A DNA stretch of 64,000 nt from Capitella teleta (Eukaryota; Annelida; Polychaeta; Capitellidae). The notes under the pieces are model-generated. The model was not told where the DNA came from. It saw only the letters and a list, made by a program, of their open reading frames with translations, and searched no databases. A program made the translations under genes and the position numbers. The stretch spans positions 119,750 through 183,749 of the forward strand of contig KB299000.1 in the NCBI GenBank assembly GCA_000328365.1, in the 5' to 3' direction. Every line of letters begins with the position of its first letter. The stretch's first letter is position 1. Positions 10,593-22,742 of this stretch are shown in pieces.

Positions 10593-11423
10593 CTACACAT
10601 CAGTAACTGGGCGCGTTTTAATCCACTCTGCGATGGCCGGCAGGGCTTCAACTCTCTGCACAAGAGCTTCAAGTTTAGGGTAATCAGCCAAGTACCCAGG
10701 ATTCAAAAATCTCTTGTGGATTTCAGTGTTGCAGACAAATACTACATCAGTCCAGGTGACCTGAAACATTACATAACACAGGCGAGTCTTAAACACGTGG
10801 TGCAATTTCCAACCTTTTCCCCAACGAAAAATCCATCTCCGTCATTGTTCTCTTCAGAAGTTTCTCCAAATTTCCCAAATAAATGGGCAGTGTAGCCATG
10901 AATTTAGCCATCAATTCCTTTTGGAAATTGTAATTAATTTGATTAAGCATCACAAAATAAAAATACTCGAGTCGATGTCAAACCTTTTTCGGTGGATCTC
11001 CCTCTTTGCGGATGACCCGAAGTGGACCTGTGCAATCTTCCAAGTGGTCGACAATCATATCCCCTCTCGCTTGATCCATGTCTGTTTCCCCAACCAATCC
11101 TTAGAATGCAATTAACTCACTGATGACGTGGCAACGTGCGCTTACCAAACTGCTTAGCGAGATATCTGAACACTGCTTTGCTCTGTGCGATCTGCTTACC
11201 ATCGACCACTAAAATCGGAGCCTGACCACAAGGTGTCGCTGCGTCAATCGCAACAGTTTCAGCATTCAACCTTCATAAGTATTCGCTCAATTGGTTTCAC
11301 TGAGGGCCATTCTCCTTCTTGGAATCTGTGGTCTTTGTATGGCTGACCAGCGAGAGCAAAAAGCCACCAAGCTGGTTCCACGAGTCCTTTAATATTGAAG
11401 TACTTCAGCTGGTAGGTCGGCAT
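10593..11423 (-). pseudogene. sigma-class glutathione S-transferase (HPGDS-like), apparently decayed
   Basis: The protein parts read as a sigma-class GST, a cytosolic enzyme that conjugates glutathione or, in some members, isomerises prostaglandin H2. Exon 1 (11423 to 11146) starts MPTYQLKYFNIKG, with the catalytic Tyr at residue 8, and ends at a GTAAG donor after a CGQAPILVVDGKQIAQSK stretch, the glutathione-binding part. Exon 2 (11081-10984) gives DMDQARGDMIVDHLEDC. Exon 3 (10917-10814) gives ELMAKFMATLPIYLGNLEK, then GDGFFVGEK. The terminal exon (10760-10593) gives VTWTDVVF and ends RPVTDV, stop. Joints have AG acceptors and GT donors, two of the donors weak (GTTTG, GTTGG). Two faults are seen. 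About 50 bp with an in-frame TGA interrupt exon 1 after EWPSVKP, where many animal sigma GSTs have an intron, and exon 3 changes frame between LEKLL and GDGFF. It is either a young pseudogene or a gene with base errors. Confidence 0.75.
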
Positions 11424-14215
11424 TTTCATCTAAATACTTGAAAGCAATCAGAAGTTTTCTAACTTTGAGCTCACAGGACAAGGTACCGGGCCGTAGTCCT
11501 CAGTGGTCAATAAGAACATGACACAGCTCTTTTATAGATATACACTGTTTTATTAACATTTTTTTATTAACTTTATTATTTTTTTTTTTATTATTTTTAT
11601 TAACTTTTACTACTCCTATTTATTATTGTATTTTAATAACCCATAACCCATAATAATAATAATAATAAGAATAACCCATGCTGGTTTGCAGACGTCAATT
11701 TTATCGTTCGGTCACAGATATGTCCACGATCTCTCTTTTATTACAAATAATTATGATGGATCGAGTCGAGCTTCTGCGACCTTCACGAATGTTCGATGAC
11801 ATTCGTTGACCTCTCGCCATGTCACTATTTCTTCCCTGTTTTTGCGCTTGAGTGACGTACGGAAAATTAAATAGTCAGAATATCTGAAATTATACAATTA
11901 TGGACTTGGCTCATCAACTCTTTGCTAATGCTTCAATTGTGCATCAATGCGTCAGAGAGTTCAGCGTTCATTCTCCGACCATCCTTTGCAAAATAAGATG
12001 ACCTGCAAAACTCCCTGGTTGATGTGGAGACGCATTAAACCCAGGTTTTCTTTTCAGTGCAACTAGCAAGCCACGTCAAATATATACCGTAAAGCCCACG
12101 TTATATATATGAGTGTTCACATCATTCTTTTATTGGGTATTATTTACAAATAGTAAGGGCACGAGAAAGACTGTTGCCTCTGGCTACGAGATAACACCCA
12201 TGGCTGCGGGATATTTCGTCATATGCAGTGCCTAATACAAGATATCCCGCAATTCATCTGCGTGATGAATGACAGCCCCGAAAGAGAAAGAAAGCCCCCG
12301 AATAATAAATAATACATCACCCACAGCGTTTGACTGTTTTGGTGCACTTGCTTTTTTTCTGCCTTACACAATGACGTCATGAGGTACCAGATTGTCGAAA
12401 ATGAAATTCTGCATTTCTGTTAACATAACTTCCACGTCAATTTGAGTGCAATCACAATGGTGAAGCCACGATCGAAGCTGCTCTCATTCACAACGGCCCA
12501 ATTCGTGCTCCTCGCCGCTTATCTCTGGAAACATCATCACGTTTGAAATGATCAGAAGCAACCGTGGTATTATCCAATGATGAAATCATCCATAAATGTG
12601 AACGCATGGAATCATTGATTACTCACAAAGCTTTATTATTTTATTAATCATTAAGAATCTGTTCAAACCCTTCGCGCCGTTTTGAAATGCAGTGCTCAGC
12701 TATACATTATTATAATTGTATGTCGTGAATCGAGTTTACTGGTTCAGGTTTGGCCAATGCTGGACATTGTGATTATTCAAATTTGAATTGATCTTTTATT
12801 ACCGGACAAGAAATAATATGTTATATAAAGCTATCACGAAATGTAACTATAGGGAAGACATTATGGTTGGAGTTGAAAAGTGGTATCATTCGGTGATAAC
12901 GGACTATTGTTTGGAGCAATACATTTGTTTGTTAACCCACCTGCATCTGGGGCTTTGATGAATAGTAATATTTTAGACACTTTTCACCTGGTGACGCAAT
13001 AGGGTCACACAGCCTTGCTGTTAGTTTTGGGTGGATATATTAGGCATGTATTGGTCTTTGTGTTGACGCATCTCACTGCCATCAATGACGAAACGCAATA
13101 ATGTTCTCTGAGCAAATAGGAATCAGCGAAGGAGAAATTCGATGTCTTTATTCGTTGTTCATGAGAAGAATATTAATGCCTGCGGATGAGGTATGCTGAC
13201 GATGCAGTGGGCTGCGGCTTATCTTGGGTAGAAATGAAACCATCTTAATCCGACGGTTGATGTAAAATCGAATGCTCTTGTAGTTCTGTCCCGCCGACGT
13301 ATTTCTCCTCTGTGTGCTACACAGATTCATCTAATTCATCCGTGCAGTGAACCCTTATCTGATTGCTGAAGTAATACCATGGAATGGCGTTTACTTCTTC
13401 AATATCTTGTATTAACTTATAATTATAAATTAAACTGCATGCAATTGACATTCACGCACGACCTTGGCGCTGACTTTGGAGCAGAATTTCCTCGAATGTG
13501 AGTGACGAGCCTAATGTGATTTGCTGTAATAATAAGATTGGTGGAAAATTAGGCAAATCGTATAAATTATATATGTTTCCCTGACCTCCCACCTCCCTCT
13601 TACGGCATTAATATCCTGAAATAAACCCCCGCCCTTCCCAACGAATGCAATGGCTCCGAAAACGACCGAGCTTTTCGCATGATATCTCGCGCATTAACAT
13701 CAGTTTCACTTTACTAATCAATCACGGTTTGTTTTTATTGCTTGCCTTCAAAGACGAAACGAGGTTGGTGATACATGGATGTCACGTGACTTATGATCCC
13801 GAAGATCATCAATTCAACAGAAAAGATCGAGAAATCTGATCTGCGATGAGGCTTCATCTTGAGACGGGCATCGATCAAATAAATTATGAGACATCCTTAC
13901 GTAAGGAAGCAGTTGTAATACACTCTTTAGATATAGAGAAACAAAGCATACAATAATCTCCGTTAATTTGCAAGGCTCTCTTGAATAACCGAATAAGAAT
14001 GTTTATTATGATAGTTTAAATGGAAAAAAAAAATAAAAATAAAATTAAATAAAATAAACAGACAAACGAACACTCAGAAACGGGAATATGAAAAGTTTCT
14101 GGTGATCACAAATACATGTTGATATCATATTATCATTCTTAATCGAATTCAATCACTGCAGTATGAGGAAGCATCCAAGGCGACAGGCGCTTTACCTGCT
14201 GCCTATAGAGGAGCC
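11424..14215. other. long gene-poor stretch
   Basis: AT-rich with T-rich low-complexity runs near 11560-11640 and (AATA)n-type repeats near 11650. A full CRE octamer sits at 12372-12379. A 29-codon open frame in a good start context is listed separately. Nothing else is recognised. Confidence 0.5.
12457..12546 (+). CDS. short open frame with a hydrophobic stretch, hypothetical
   Basis: A 29-codon frame begins in a strong start context (CACAATGG). It encodes MVKPRSKLL followed by a hydrophobic run (FVLLAAYLW) flanked by basic and His residues. This looks like a signal anchor, as in the first exon of a type II membrane protein. GT dinucleotides near its 3' end could serve as a donor. No downstream exon was recognised, so chance is the simplest explanation. 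Confidence 0.15.
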   Translation: MVKPRSKLLSFTTAQFVLLAAYLWKHHHV

Positions 14216-14467
14216 TAAATTGAATTCATATTAAATTGAATACATATTAAATTGAATACATATTAAATTGAATACATATTAAATTGAATTCATATTAAAT
14301 TGAATACATATTAAATTGAATTCATATTAAATTGAATACATATTAAATTGAATTCATATTAAATTGAATTCATATTAAATTGAATACATATTAAATTGAA
14401 TTCATATTAAATTGAATACATATTAAATTGAATTCATATTAAATTGAATTCATATTAAATTGAATAT
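14216..14467 (+). repeat. 16-bp satellite, about 15.7 units, two variants
   Basis: The unit is TTGAATACATATTAAA, with GAATTC or GAATAC as the variable core. With T for the GAATTC form and A for GAATAC, the 15 full units read T A A A T A T A T T A T A T T. From unit 5 on this is a repeating block of five units (80 bp), so the array grew at least once by copying a five-unit block. Confidence 0.95.
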
Positions 14468-15340
14468 GCCTATAACCGCAACGTCACAAACCGAAAGATG
14501 AGCTCTTGTAGATTGTGACGTAATGCAATTCTGACTACCATATTGCCTGAATACAGTGAGCAGACATGAATTCTGCTTTGGCAATTACAGCAGATATTGG
14601 TCGCATTGCTTCACGTCGTGCTATTCTCTGCGTTGGTGGATTTCGTGAAGGGAATTAATGAGCGAACTTTGGCCGCCATCATAATTTGTAATCTCGAATT
14701 TCGAAAACATAATCCGCTTTCCATTTGCGGAAGCAACGTTATCGATGAAATCTGAAGCACTCAGTGCGAAGAAGCCACGGGCGTTTTTGCGAATGGTCAT
14801 CAACGGGGTCATCGCCAAGTGAATGTCTGGGGTTCCCATTATCGCAGGCGATTAACAGACCTGTATTTAAAACCGCCCTTCCTCCATGGCTATAGTTGAC
14901 CAGGTGGGTCAATAGGTCAACTCAATTCGTTGAACCAATCACGGGCCTTCTAAATAATTCTCTCTCTCTCTCTCTGCAACTCTACATCTAGTCTGTGTTT
15001 AATGAGTTTTCTCGGATGAACGTAATAATCCAATTTGTCTTTATAGATGTCAAGTTAGCAATTGGCCGAATTCGTGGAATAAAAATCCGAATTGGTCAAT
15101 ATATGAAGGATATCGCCATCACGATGAATGAGGTGATGCAGCAATTGAGAACTGGCGACGCACACGCGCTGCCAAGCAGATTTCTGAGAATAGTTACTAT
15201 TTGCGATGTTAGCACATTTCAAAATATCGTTTCTTTAATTATCACTGTTTTGTAGAATAACCCGCATAACTTGATTCCTGTCATTTCTATTCCAATTGAA
15301 TCGAGCAATATTTTGTTTCTTTTTGTTTTGTTTTGCGAAA
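14468..15340. other. nothing recognised apart from a (TC)n run
   Basis: A (TC)n microsatellite lies at about 14959-14975. The open frames at 14621-14839 (minus) and 14995-15255 (plus) have no family resemblance that I can name. Confidence 0.5.
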
Positions 15341-15344
15341 GTGA

Positions 15345-15665
15345 TGTTGTTTTGATTGTAACACTAAAATGTTCATAATAACATGTAATCAAAACAAAGC
15401 AGATAGTTCGTATTGATCATGTAATAAATGCCATCCCATAATGCTTGTACAACGGCTTATCTGATTCAGCTCACAAAATAATCTTATCATGATCACACTC
15501 TCATTTAAATATTTCCCCTCATCTCTTGTTTATTTTTATTTGATTTTTAGGCATAAAATATAGGGTGCTGAATAAGCATATGCATTTTTATTTTATCATT
15601 TTGAATTGGTAAATTTTGTATTCAGTATAGAGTAGATATAATAATTGGCCCATTCTGTATAATAT
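15345..15665 (+). repeat. dispersed repeat family B, longer copy
   Basis: The stretch aligns with 31000-31375 along its whole length in the same block order. Landmarks are a GTAACACTAAAATGTTCAT block, AAAACAAAGCAGATAGTT, CATAATGCT, ATCTGATT, TCATTTAAAT and, at the end, GAGTAGATA then TTGGCCCATTCTGTATA. No coding frame or tRNA-like box is shared. It may be a non-autonomous element, but I could not define terminal repeats. Confidence 0.6.
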
Positions 15666-16744
15666 ATTGTATTATACATACACTTTATGCATGTAGCATT
15701 CTTGAGTTCTGTCAATCTCCATGTCTCAGCTTATTGACGCAAACGTATCAAAGCACTCGCAGTGTCAGATGAACCTGTTTCAAGATTACAGTTTATAAGC
15801 CATTAAGCCAGTATAATTATTAACCAATAATTATTATTACACAGCACGTCATCTGTAGACTCCAGAATCCGACATCATTGAGTTGTAGTGTACGTAATGC
15901 CAAAAAGATGATAAATTAAAGATTATCATTAACAGCCCCATGATTGAATGAGAGATTATTGATACATTAGCTCAAATAGTGAACAATATAATCACGATTC
16001 GAAAGGTGATTTTTCCAAATGCAAGAATCAAGAAATGCAACCATCAAGAAATCCGAGCATCGTTGCTCTACTCTTGCAAGGTGTAGAGGCGTGATGGCGT
16101 GAGAGGAATACTGATACCATACTTATACCAACATTGCATCGCCTGCATTGTATATTGGGGCAGTGAATCATGCCTGGTGTGCCATTCGGATCTGTTTCGG
16201 CAGACATCCGTTTCCATTAATTGTCATGTGAGATCGGGACCATGCACTGCTGCATGGTGCTTTGTTGCCCAGGGGCTGCCTCCTGGTCGAAGGCGTAATG
16301 CATTCTTATTGGATCAGGAAGACCCATTGGCACTGGAATGAGGCTGCATGTTGATAAAAATTGGCGATATCAATCTCTATAACCCAAATGGCCTTTCTTT
16401 GAGGCATAAACTCAATGGGTGTGGTCAAAAAGGTACTTACAACTTATAAGCATATATATTCGAAAAAGTTTAGAATTTATTTATAAAAAAAGTACAATAT
16501 ATAACAAACTCAGTGATGTTTATAACCTATGTTGAACAACACAATGAGTTCATGTCTTCTCATCACTGAACCACCTTAAACTCACTTCGACGTGACCCCC
16601 TCCTCTCATTAAGATCATGGATTGACAGGTTAGTAACTCTTTATGCTAAACAATGAAATGTGTATGCATTGTCTAAGCATATGGCATATAGTGGGTTATA
16701 TGCAACCTCAGCAATAATGTTTATTGCATTGTTTGAAGGGGGCA
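15666..16744. other. nothing recognised
   Basis: AT-rich. The short open frame at 16099-16341 lacks any recognisable motif. Confidence 0.5.
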
Positions 16745-16900
16745 AATCGTTCCCATTGTCCTTGGCTACCAAATGTGTTCCGAGGAAAATATCCCCGGGT
16801 CTCACCTCCCATAAAACAGCATCACTCTGACAGTCAATTATAAGCGAGGTGTTGAGGCGCCGTTTTGTCGCAACGATACCTTTGCCCATAGGAGATAATC
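16745..16900 (+). repeat. dispersed repeat family C, copy 1
   Basis: Aligns with 32560-32715 on the opposite strand. Shared blocks are a 40-bp section around CATTGTCCTTGGCTACC and AATGTGTTCCGAGG, then CATAAA, TGACAG then CAATTATAA, and TTTTGT then CGCAACGATACCTTT. The extent beyond these limits is unclear. No coding sense is conserved between copies. Confidence 0.6.
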
Positions 16901-17081
16901 TATTGTAAAGAGGGAAAGGACTCAAAGAAGGGTCACAACACAGTGATAATCCGGAACCTCTCTACGTATTTGGCTTCCGACTTGTGGGTTACATGGAAAG
17001 TGAAGCGAATTAGCGAGTTCAGTGGAAGTTCAAATCGATTAATCAATACTTTCAAAAGATAAAGATAAAAATGATGCAGTC

Positions 17082-17122
17082 AGATAAGAACAGGTAATTC
17101 TAAAAATTACCTGTTCTTATCT
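17082..17122. repeat. perfect 17-bp inverted repeat with 7-base loop
   Basis: AGATAAGAACAGGTAAT (17082-17098) and its exact reverse complement (17106-17122) are separated by TCTAAAA. A further direct copy of GTTCTTATCT overlaps the right arm. It could form a cruciform or RNA hairpin. Confidence 0.9.
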
Positions 17123-17359
17123 GTTCTTATCTAATACATGTGAATAAATTATTTTAACTATAAAGTAATCGGATAATTAAGAGAACAACTGCCAAATAGC
17201 CATACAACATTCAATTGCGAACTATATCATCATAATCAACAAATCAATCGGTCGAAATACATTGGATCTGTTGTGATTTAATGATCAATGATGTGTGTTT
17301 TTATGAATATGATTAAAAACAAGAATGAGTTTGAGGAAATGATGAAATAAGAAAACAAT

Positions 17360-17484
17360 TGTCAGAAGTGGGATTCGAACCCACGCCACCATTCGTGGAC
17401 CAGAATTCGCTGCAGCAGCTAGCAATGATATGCTGGTAAGGTTAACGTTGAGTCTGGCGCCTTAGACCGCTCGGCCATCCTGAC
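17360..17484 (-). tRNA. tRNA-Leu (CAA) with 41-bp intron
   Basis: The 5' arm GTCAGGA pairs with the 3' arm TTCTGAC (one G-T pair), followed by discriminator A. The A box (TGGCCGAGCGG) and B box (GGTTCGAATCC) are intact, and a long variable arm typical of type II tRNAs is present. The anticodon CAA is at 17450-17448. The intron (17446-17406) starts one base after the anticodon, the standard place for nuclear tRNA introns. The base just 3' of the anticodon is C here but G in the twin at 37206-37330; a purine is usual. Apart from that, the twin differs at only a few positions, including one in the intron. This copy could be slightly impaired. Confidence 0.93.
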
Positions 17485-20005
17485 TGGTGAGTGAGGCAAA
17501 GCTTACTTCCTTATATAAACTCCAATTAACGTTAAATGCCACCACCCGAAGGTTGTGGGCTGAGATTGTATTGACAATCCCCCACTGATGCCTGGTAGTT
17601 GCTGTTTTCTTTTAGTCTTGTGCGTGTATAAGAGAGCGTCTAATTAACGGATGAATGATCGTTTGATGATTTCTGTTTGCTTCCGTTTTATGTCAAATAC
17701 CTCTTTGCTTGTTTCTTGATAAACATTGCAACGATCTCGTTATGCAAACAATAAAGAAAAAGATCTGAGCCACAAAGTCCATTTCTTCAAAGCGCTTTAA
17801 AAGTAAGAGTAATTGTTAAAACGAAATTCATCGGGAGGTGATGGCTGAAGAGCTTCCAGAAAGAGATAAAATAGTGCTTTCGAGGGGTCGTTCATCGGTA
17901 CACGGGTATACTGAGTGATCTATGATTGAAAGAGCATTAGTCAGTGATTCATTTCCGATTTGTACTCCGAAATCATGATTCAATGTTTGTTATACTTCAA
18001 CCATATTGTACATTTTTAATAATCTACACTCGCAAGGTCTGGAATAATTTTGTCCTTTGCACGAGGGTCACTTAACCCTCCATAATTAACACCATAATAA
18101 ATAAACTGATTACTTTGTCAGGTAAATCACAATGCAGTGTGCACACCAAAGGTGTACGTACGTCTAAGTATACAAATCAAGAGCTTGCAGTTTGGTGTGC
18201 ATGTTTCACTAATATCATAAATTTTCCACGCGACTGAAATTAACTTCCATGACGATGCCATAAAGCAAAGTCTGCTACCAATAGGATTGAAATGGACTTT
18301 CATTCGAGGCGCTTGAGGAGAATATCAGACTATTGATTCTATGAGAGATAGCAGGATATGAAGTCACAGAGAGGTAACAAAAATATCGTAATTTGTGCAA
18401 ATGGATTTGGTTTACAGCAAGCAAGGGTCACATCTATAAGCAGCTGATAAACTGATCTTGATTGATGCCATTTTTATGGATCTCTTGTGCAGAGGAGAAA
18501 CCCTGCTATTGTGATCCGAATTCTTTTATTCCCGTGAAATTCCATCGCCTACTTCAGCCTTTTTCCAAGAAATTATGCGATATTAAACCAGGGGATTCGG
18601 TATTATGTGGAGTGGTTTGGTTTCGCCTACTCAAATGGAGATTGCCGTTTGCATACATGCTTATAACTTGGATCGAGCGCTCTGTAATTTCCTCTAATAT
18701 GACTTGATTATTTTTATGTAGGACAGAATGGGGGTAAGTATGCTGGCTTCTAAGAAATAGTATTGGTAACGCTCAATTAAAGAGCGATATGATCTCGACA
18801 AAGATCATAGAAATAAATGGGATCACAAGAGTGACATAAATCCGTGTTCTTGGAAAACATAATCGTTCTTTTTGAGTACAATATTTAGGATAATTAGACA
18901 AATTGGCGTTCTTTGACAAAGGGTAATGGTGTGCCCCATAGTGACCCATTGCGGACCCAGGCGTATCAGTGAGTGCTCCCTTAACACAGATAGCAAAGAG
19001 AGTCATTGCAGAGTCGATGTGTTTAACGACATTTCGTATGAAATGAACATGTCCATCTCATTTCAGTGGCATTGGTTGGAATAGACAACGATAACAGTTC
19101 AATAGGACAGCGAAGAAAAGATAAACTATTAAAAATGGCACTATAGACCTGATACCATGTCAGAATAGTGAGAGTTTTGACTGCATAATGATAATTGTCT
19201 TATAGTTTATTGCATTTTTATCGAGTATTCACACAATGCCGTTATCATTATATGTCCCTTGAAACATTGACGTAGCGATTGCTGAAGTAGCGGTGTGCCA
19301 TTTCAGACTAAGCGTGTGTGTTCACAAAATTAAAAACAATGCAGCTGAGGTATTTTTATTTGAGTTCATTTGATTCCCATTTGGCCATAGACGTCATTAC
19401 AGGTAAACAAGTCGAATGATTTATTCCGTACCTGACTTCACTCACAAACCACTGAATCAGACTTCATTCCATGCACTCCAGTGGCGCATCATAAGGTGCA
19501 CGAATCACCAACCCACGCATCACATGTGCATGGCAGTGCATACAGGGCTGCACACGAATCTGCTGCACCTGGGATATTTTCTTGAAATACATCTTCATAG
19601 TGGAGATTTTTTTTTTTTTTTTTTTTTTTATTCAAGACGGAATTATACGAAGAAAGATTGGCACGAAACAGTGACTTCCCTTGATAATATATATACATGT
19701 ATAGACAGTAAGAGTTGGTCTATATCTGCTCGGATACTAGTAAAACCCCCTGTGTTTATAACAGAGAAAGTCTTTGATTCAATAACGAATTATACGGATT
19801 AACCGACCTCCTTCTGGCTGAAGGATAGTACTGGATCGAGACATATCTAGTTGTGTTATCACGGAGTTGATTCTCACAATGCATACTTCATCTTACAATT
19901 ACATGTACGGATGTATAGAGGTTTGAGATACTTGTCCAAGCATAACACACAACTGACATAGGCCAACAATGCTCCTACATACACTCATACTTCAGACGAC
20001 TGTGG
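17485..20005. other. nothing recognised
   Basis: AT-rich, no coding or RNA feature. A T run lies at 19607-19629. The 128-codon open frame at 19416-19802 runs through that homopolymer and has no domain. Confidence 0.55.
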
Positions 20006-20009
20006 TTTA

Positions 20010-20050
20010 TTAGCTCAGTGAATGGAGCATTCGCACTTCATGCGGCCAAG
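20010..20050 (+). repeat. tRNA-like head with A box only
   Basis: TTAGCTCAGTGAATGGAGCA resembles a tRNA D-arm/A box, followed by an anticodon-arm-like CGCACTTCATGCG. No B box follows, so this is likely a truncated SINE head or tRNA relic. Confidence 0.3.
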
Positions 20051-20077
20051 TGCCTGTTTTTCTAAATGTACCATCGT

Positions 20078-20133
20078 TTGGGCGTGTCCTATTTAACCAA
20101 TCACAACGCGTAACCGATGTTATGACGTCATAA
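20078..20133. promoter_or_regulatory. cluster of GC-box-like, CCAAT and palindromic CRE sites
   Basis: GGGCGTGTCC (about 20090), AACCAATCAC (about 20097-20104) and the 14-bp palindrome TTATGACGTCATAA (20120-20133) lie within 50 bp. This is a common arrangement in CREB/ATF-bound promoters. No adjacent gene is recognised on either strand. Confidence 0.3.
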
Positions 20134-21630
20134 TTGACAAATCAGATATCAGATGAGCTGGCATGGAAGTTCTGTTTGCAAAATTTCACCACTTTCTTGA
20201 TGATGAAATAAATGATTCTTATGAAAGCAACTAATTATATTTTTTAAGCTATTGATTAACAGGGATTAATTGTTCTCTTAGTTCAAACTACTTACTTAGC
20301 TTACATATGCTCTGGCCACGTAGGTATGTAATCAGCAAACACACCATGTGCAATTAAGAAGGAAAAACACAATCGCCGCCTGATCCACACAATGAGTTTA
20401 TCACCAAACAGTTCTTTGACCTTTGAACCCTGGCTGATCCGGATCGCGTGGACCAGCATCATATATTTGTTCTTCTCGGGATTTATGTGCTCAATAAGTA
20501 AGGTGAACGGACACTGTGGCGAAAGAGACGTGTGACGTATTTAGGAGGTTTATGGGCCTCGCAGGATTAGCTGTAAGATTTCAAAGGACGATTTCATATG
20601 AGCTACGATTCATGGCACTCATCACTATTATGCAATCACACTGGATCCAGCAGTCCAGACACCTCACAGCCACCAGCGCAATCATCCAGGCACTCGATTG
20701 TGGCTGTAGTTCGTTGCCCTTCAGATCAGGTGTTCTGGGATTGTTTGATGGATGGCTGAGGGCACTCTGCTCTGAGCGAGTAAAGACACGGGAAAGCTCT
20801 TTATGCCATCAATGGTAGCCACAGCTCTGGTGTACTTGGTCCGTGTATCTCATTGCTTACCTTTACGACGAATTTGAAGCCTAAACAGGTCTCTCTAGTT
20901 TTATTATTCATGCAGGGAAACTTCAGGCTTTGTTCTCATAATTATCTGTAATGTGCTGATTGCACAGGAAACGACAGTGCATGTGCCATATTGTAGATCA
21001 ACAGGTACCAATGATATTATAAAATAATTGAATGGCAACGGGAAACAGTTATTCCATTGTTGATCGATAGTAGATCGAATGGATTGTGGATCAAATACTA
21101 ATGTTAACAAGGTTTGGAACCATAATGTTTCGTTTCTTTCTCTAAAATTTGCATGCATTAATATAGATATTTATTATTGTCACCGTCATTAGAATTAAAT
21201 TAAGTTAATTATAACAGCAATCGATCAAAGTCACAATATGCATTCCTAATTTTGCATTCATAGAAGAAAATTTCACGAGGCGATGCATTGCAGTCGACTC
21301 CCATGTGTGAATTATGTGTGAATGCAATTCATATTTCATCAGGGGTATCATGAAGTAATTTTTGGATCATTGCATCGCACTGAGCACTGAAACTTCCGGG
21401 TAAGTGCTTCTGACGGATAGCTTTGAGATGAAGTGATTGGTGCAATGAAAGGAAATAAATATTGCAATAAAAAGTAATAAATATTGACGAGAGTCTTGAT
21501 TGGCAGTCGGCGTTAAGTTAATAATTAGTTCTGCATAAAATGAAATACCCGTCCAATGCTGCAAAATTCGAATCTAACTTCTGACAAATACGTTTAGGGT
21601 CTTTTTTTCTTCATTCAATTTCTGTTCAGT

Positions 21631-21665
<35 letters not shown>

Positions 21666-22675
21666 ACGACAACATATACTGCCGTCGGTTTTGCATGACG
21701 ATAATCGTGTGCAATAAGATCAGCATCGTTTTGTGTCCAATTTTCACTTGCCTCTGACTAAACAGCAGTGTAATTACCAATACTTTGTTCCTGAGTTCTC
21801 ATTGATGAAGGTGGTGACCCCACAGTCACCCCACAGTCACCCCAACTGATGCGAATGTGTTCAACCGACTCTTTTATTAATCCGACCAGAATCACTGGGA
21901 ACGAACCTCGTGGGCATCAGGACTGTCGACTGCAATTGAAAATCCACGATTTGTCAAAGTCAAGCTGAAAATAGCTCAATGTCATTGGCTGGCAATGGTG
22001 AATTGAGTGAAGTATTGGTATTATTTCTCGCGGGTTCACGCGGGATCCATAAATGAATTCACGAGACTTTGCGAGATCCTACGAGGACCATAAACATCCG
22101 CACGTATCCATCCCACGCTTTCTGATTGCAGCAGTCAATGACCTCATTTATTGCGTGCATAAATCAGCAGAACGGTGGCAAGGTAAACGCGCGGTGATAC
22201 CTCCGTGCATTAGGGGTACGTGCGGAAACATGCAAAGGTGCCTCGCTCGGCATTTGTATATAAATCTAATTAAAGGAAAAAAGAGGGATTGAAATACACA
22301 TGGGACATCCGTCATGCCAATATTGGCTGAACACGTAATCAATTATGACATTAATAATTGCTAGTACTCATCCGGTGCAAGTCCGTACACCATAAAAATA
22401 TCTCGCCTGCACTGGATAACAGGACAGCTCCACAATTCTAGAATGTATGTCTTTTGAGCGCCGATAAACACATTTACATATTTTTGTAGTATTCACCGTC
22501 AGTTGCTGACCTACAATTGGTTCAACCAAGGAGGATTAATTCCATGCGAACCTGGGGTAAAGCTAAGGGCTCAGCCCAACTAAGTGTCACTGACAGAATG
22601 TTGCCCTCGGCTGACGGTTTGTCCGATGTATAACCGGGTATAAATGATCACATTTGTTGTAAAGAGTCAATGTCT
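20134..22675. other. nothing recognised
   Basis: No coding feature. An A run of 29 lies at 21635-21663. The 100-codon frame at 20516-20818 has no recognised domain. Confidence 0.55.
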
Positions 22676-22735
22676 GTGGCTCAGAGGTAAGGGTTACTAT
22701 TAGCCTGTGAGACTGTGGGACCATCAACAGTCTAT
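22676..22735 (+). repeat. possible tRNA-derived head
   Basis: TGGCTCAGAGGTAAGG fits a pol III A box. A B box is not convincing downstream. Low confidence. Confidence 0.2.
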
Positions 22736-22742
22736 GACGTCA

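Noticed and set aside
16641-16925. 94-codon minus-strand open frame
   Set aside because: It overlaps repeat family C. The other copy of that repeat does not keep the frame, so it is probably non-coding.
19416-19802. 128-codon open frame
   Set aside because: It crosses a T homopolymer and shows no domain; chance frame in AT-rich DNA.
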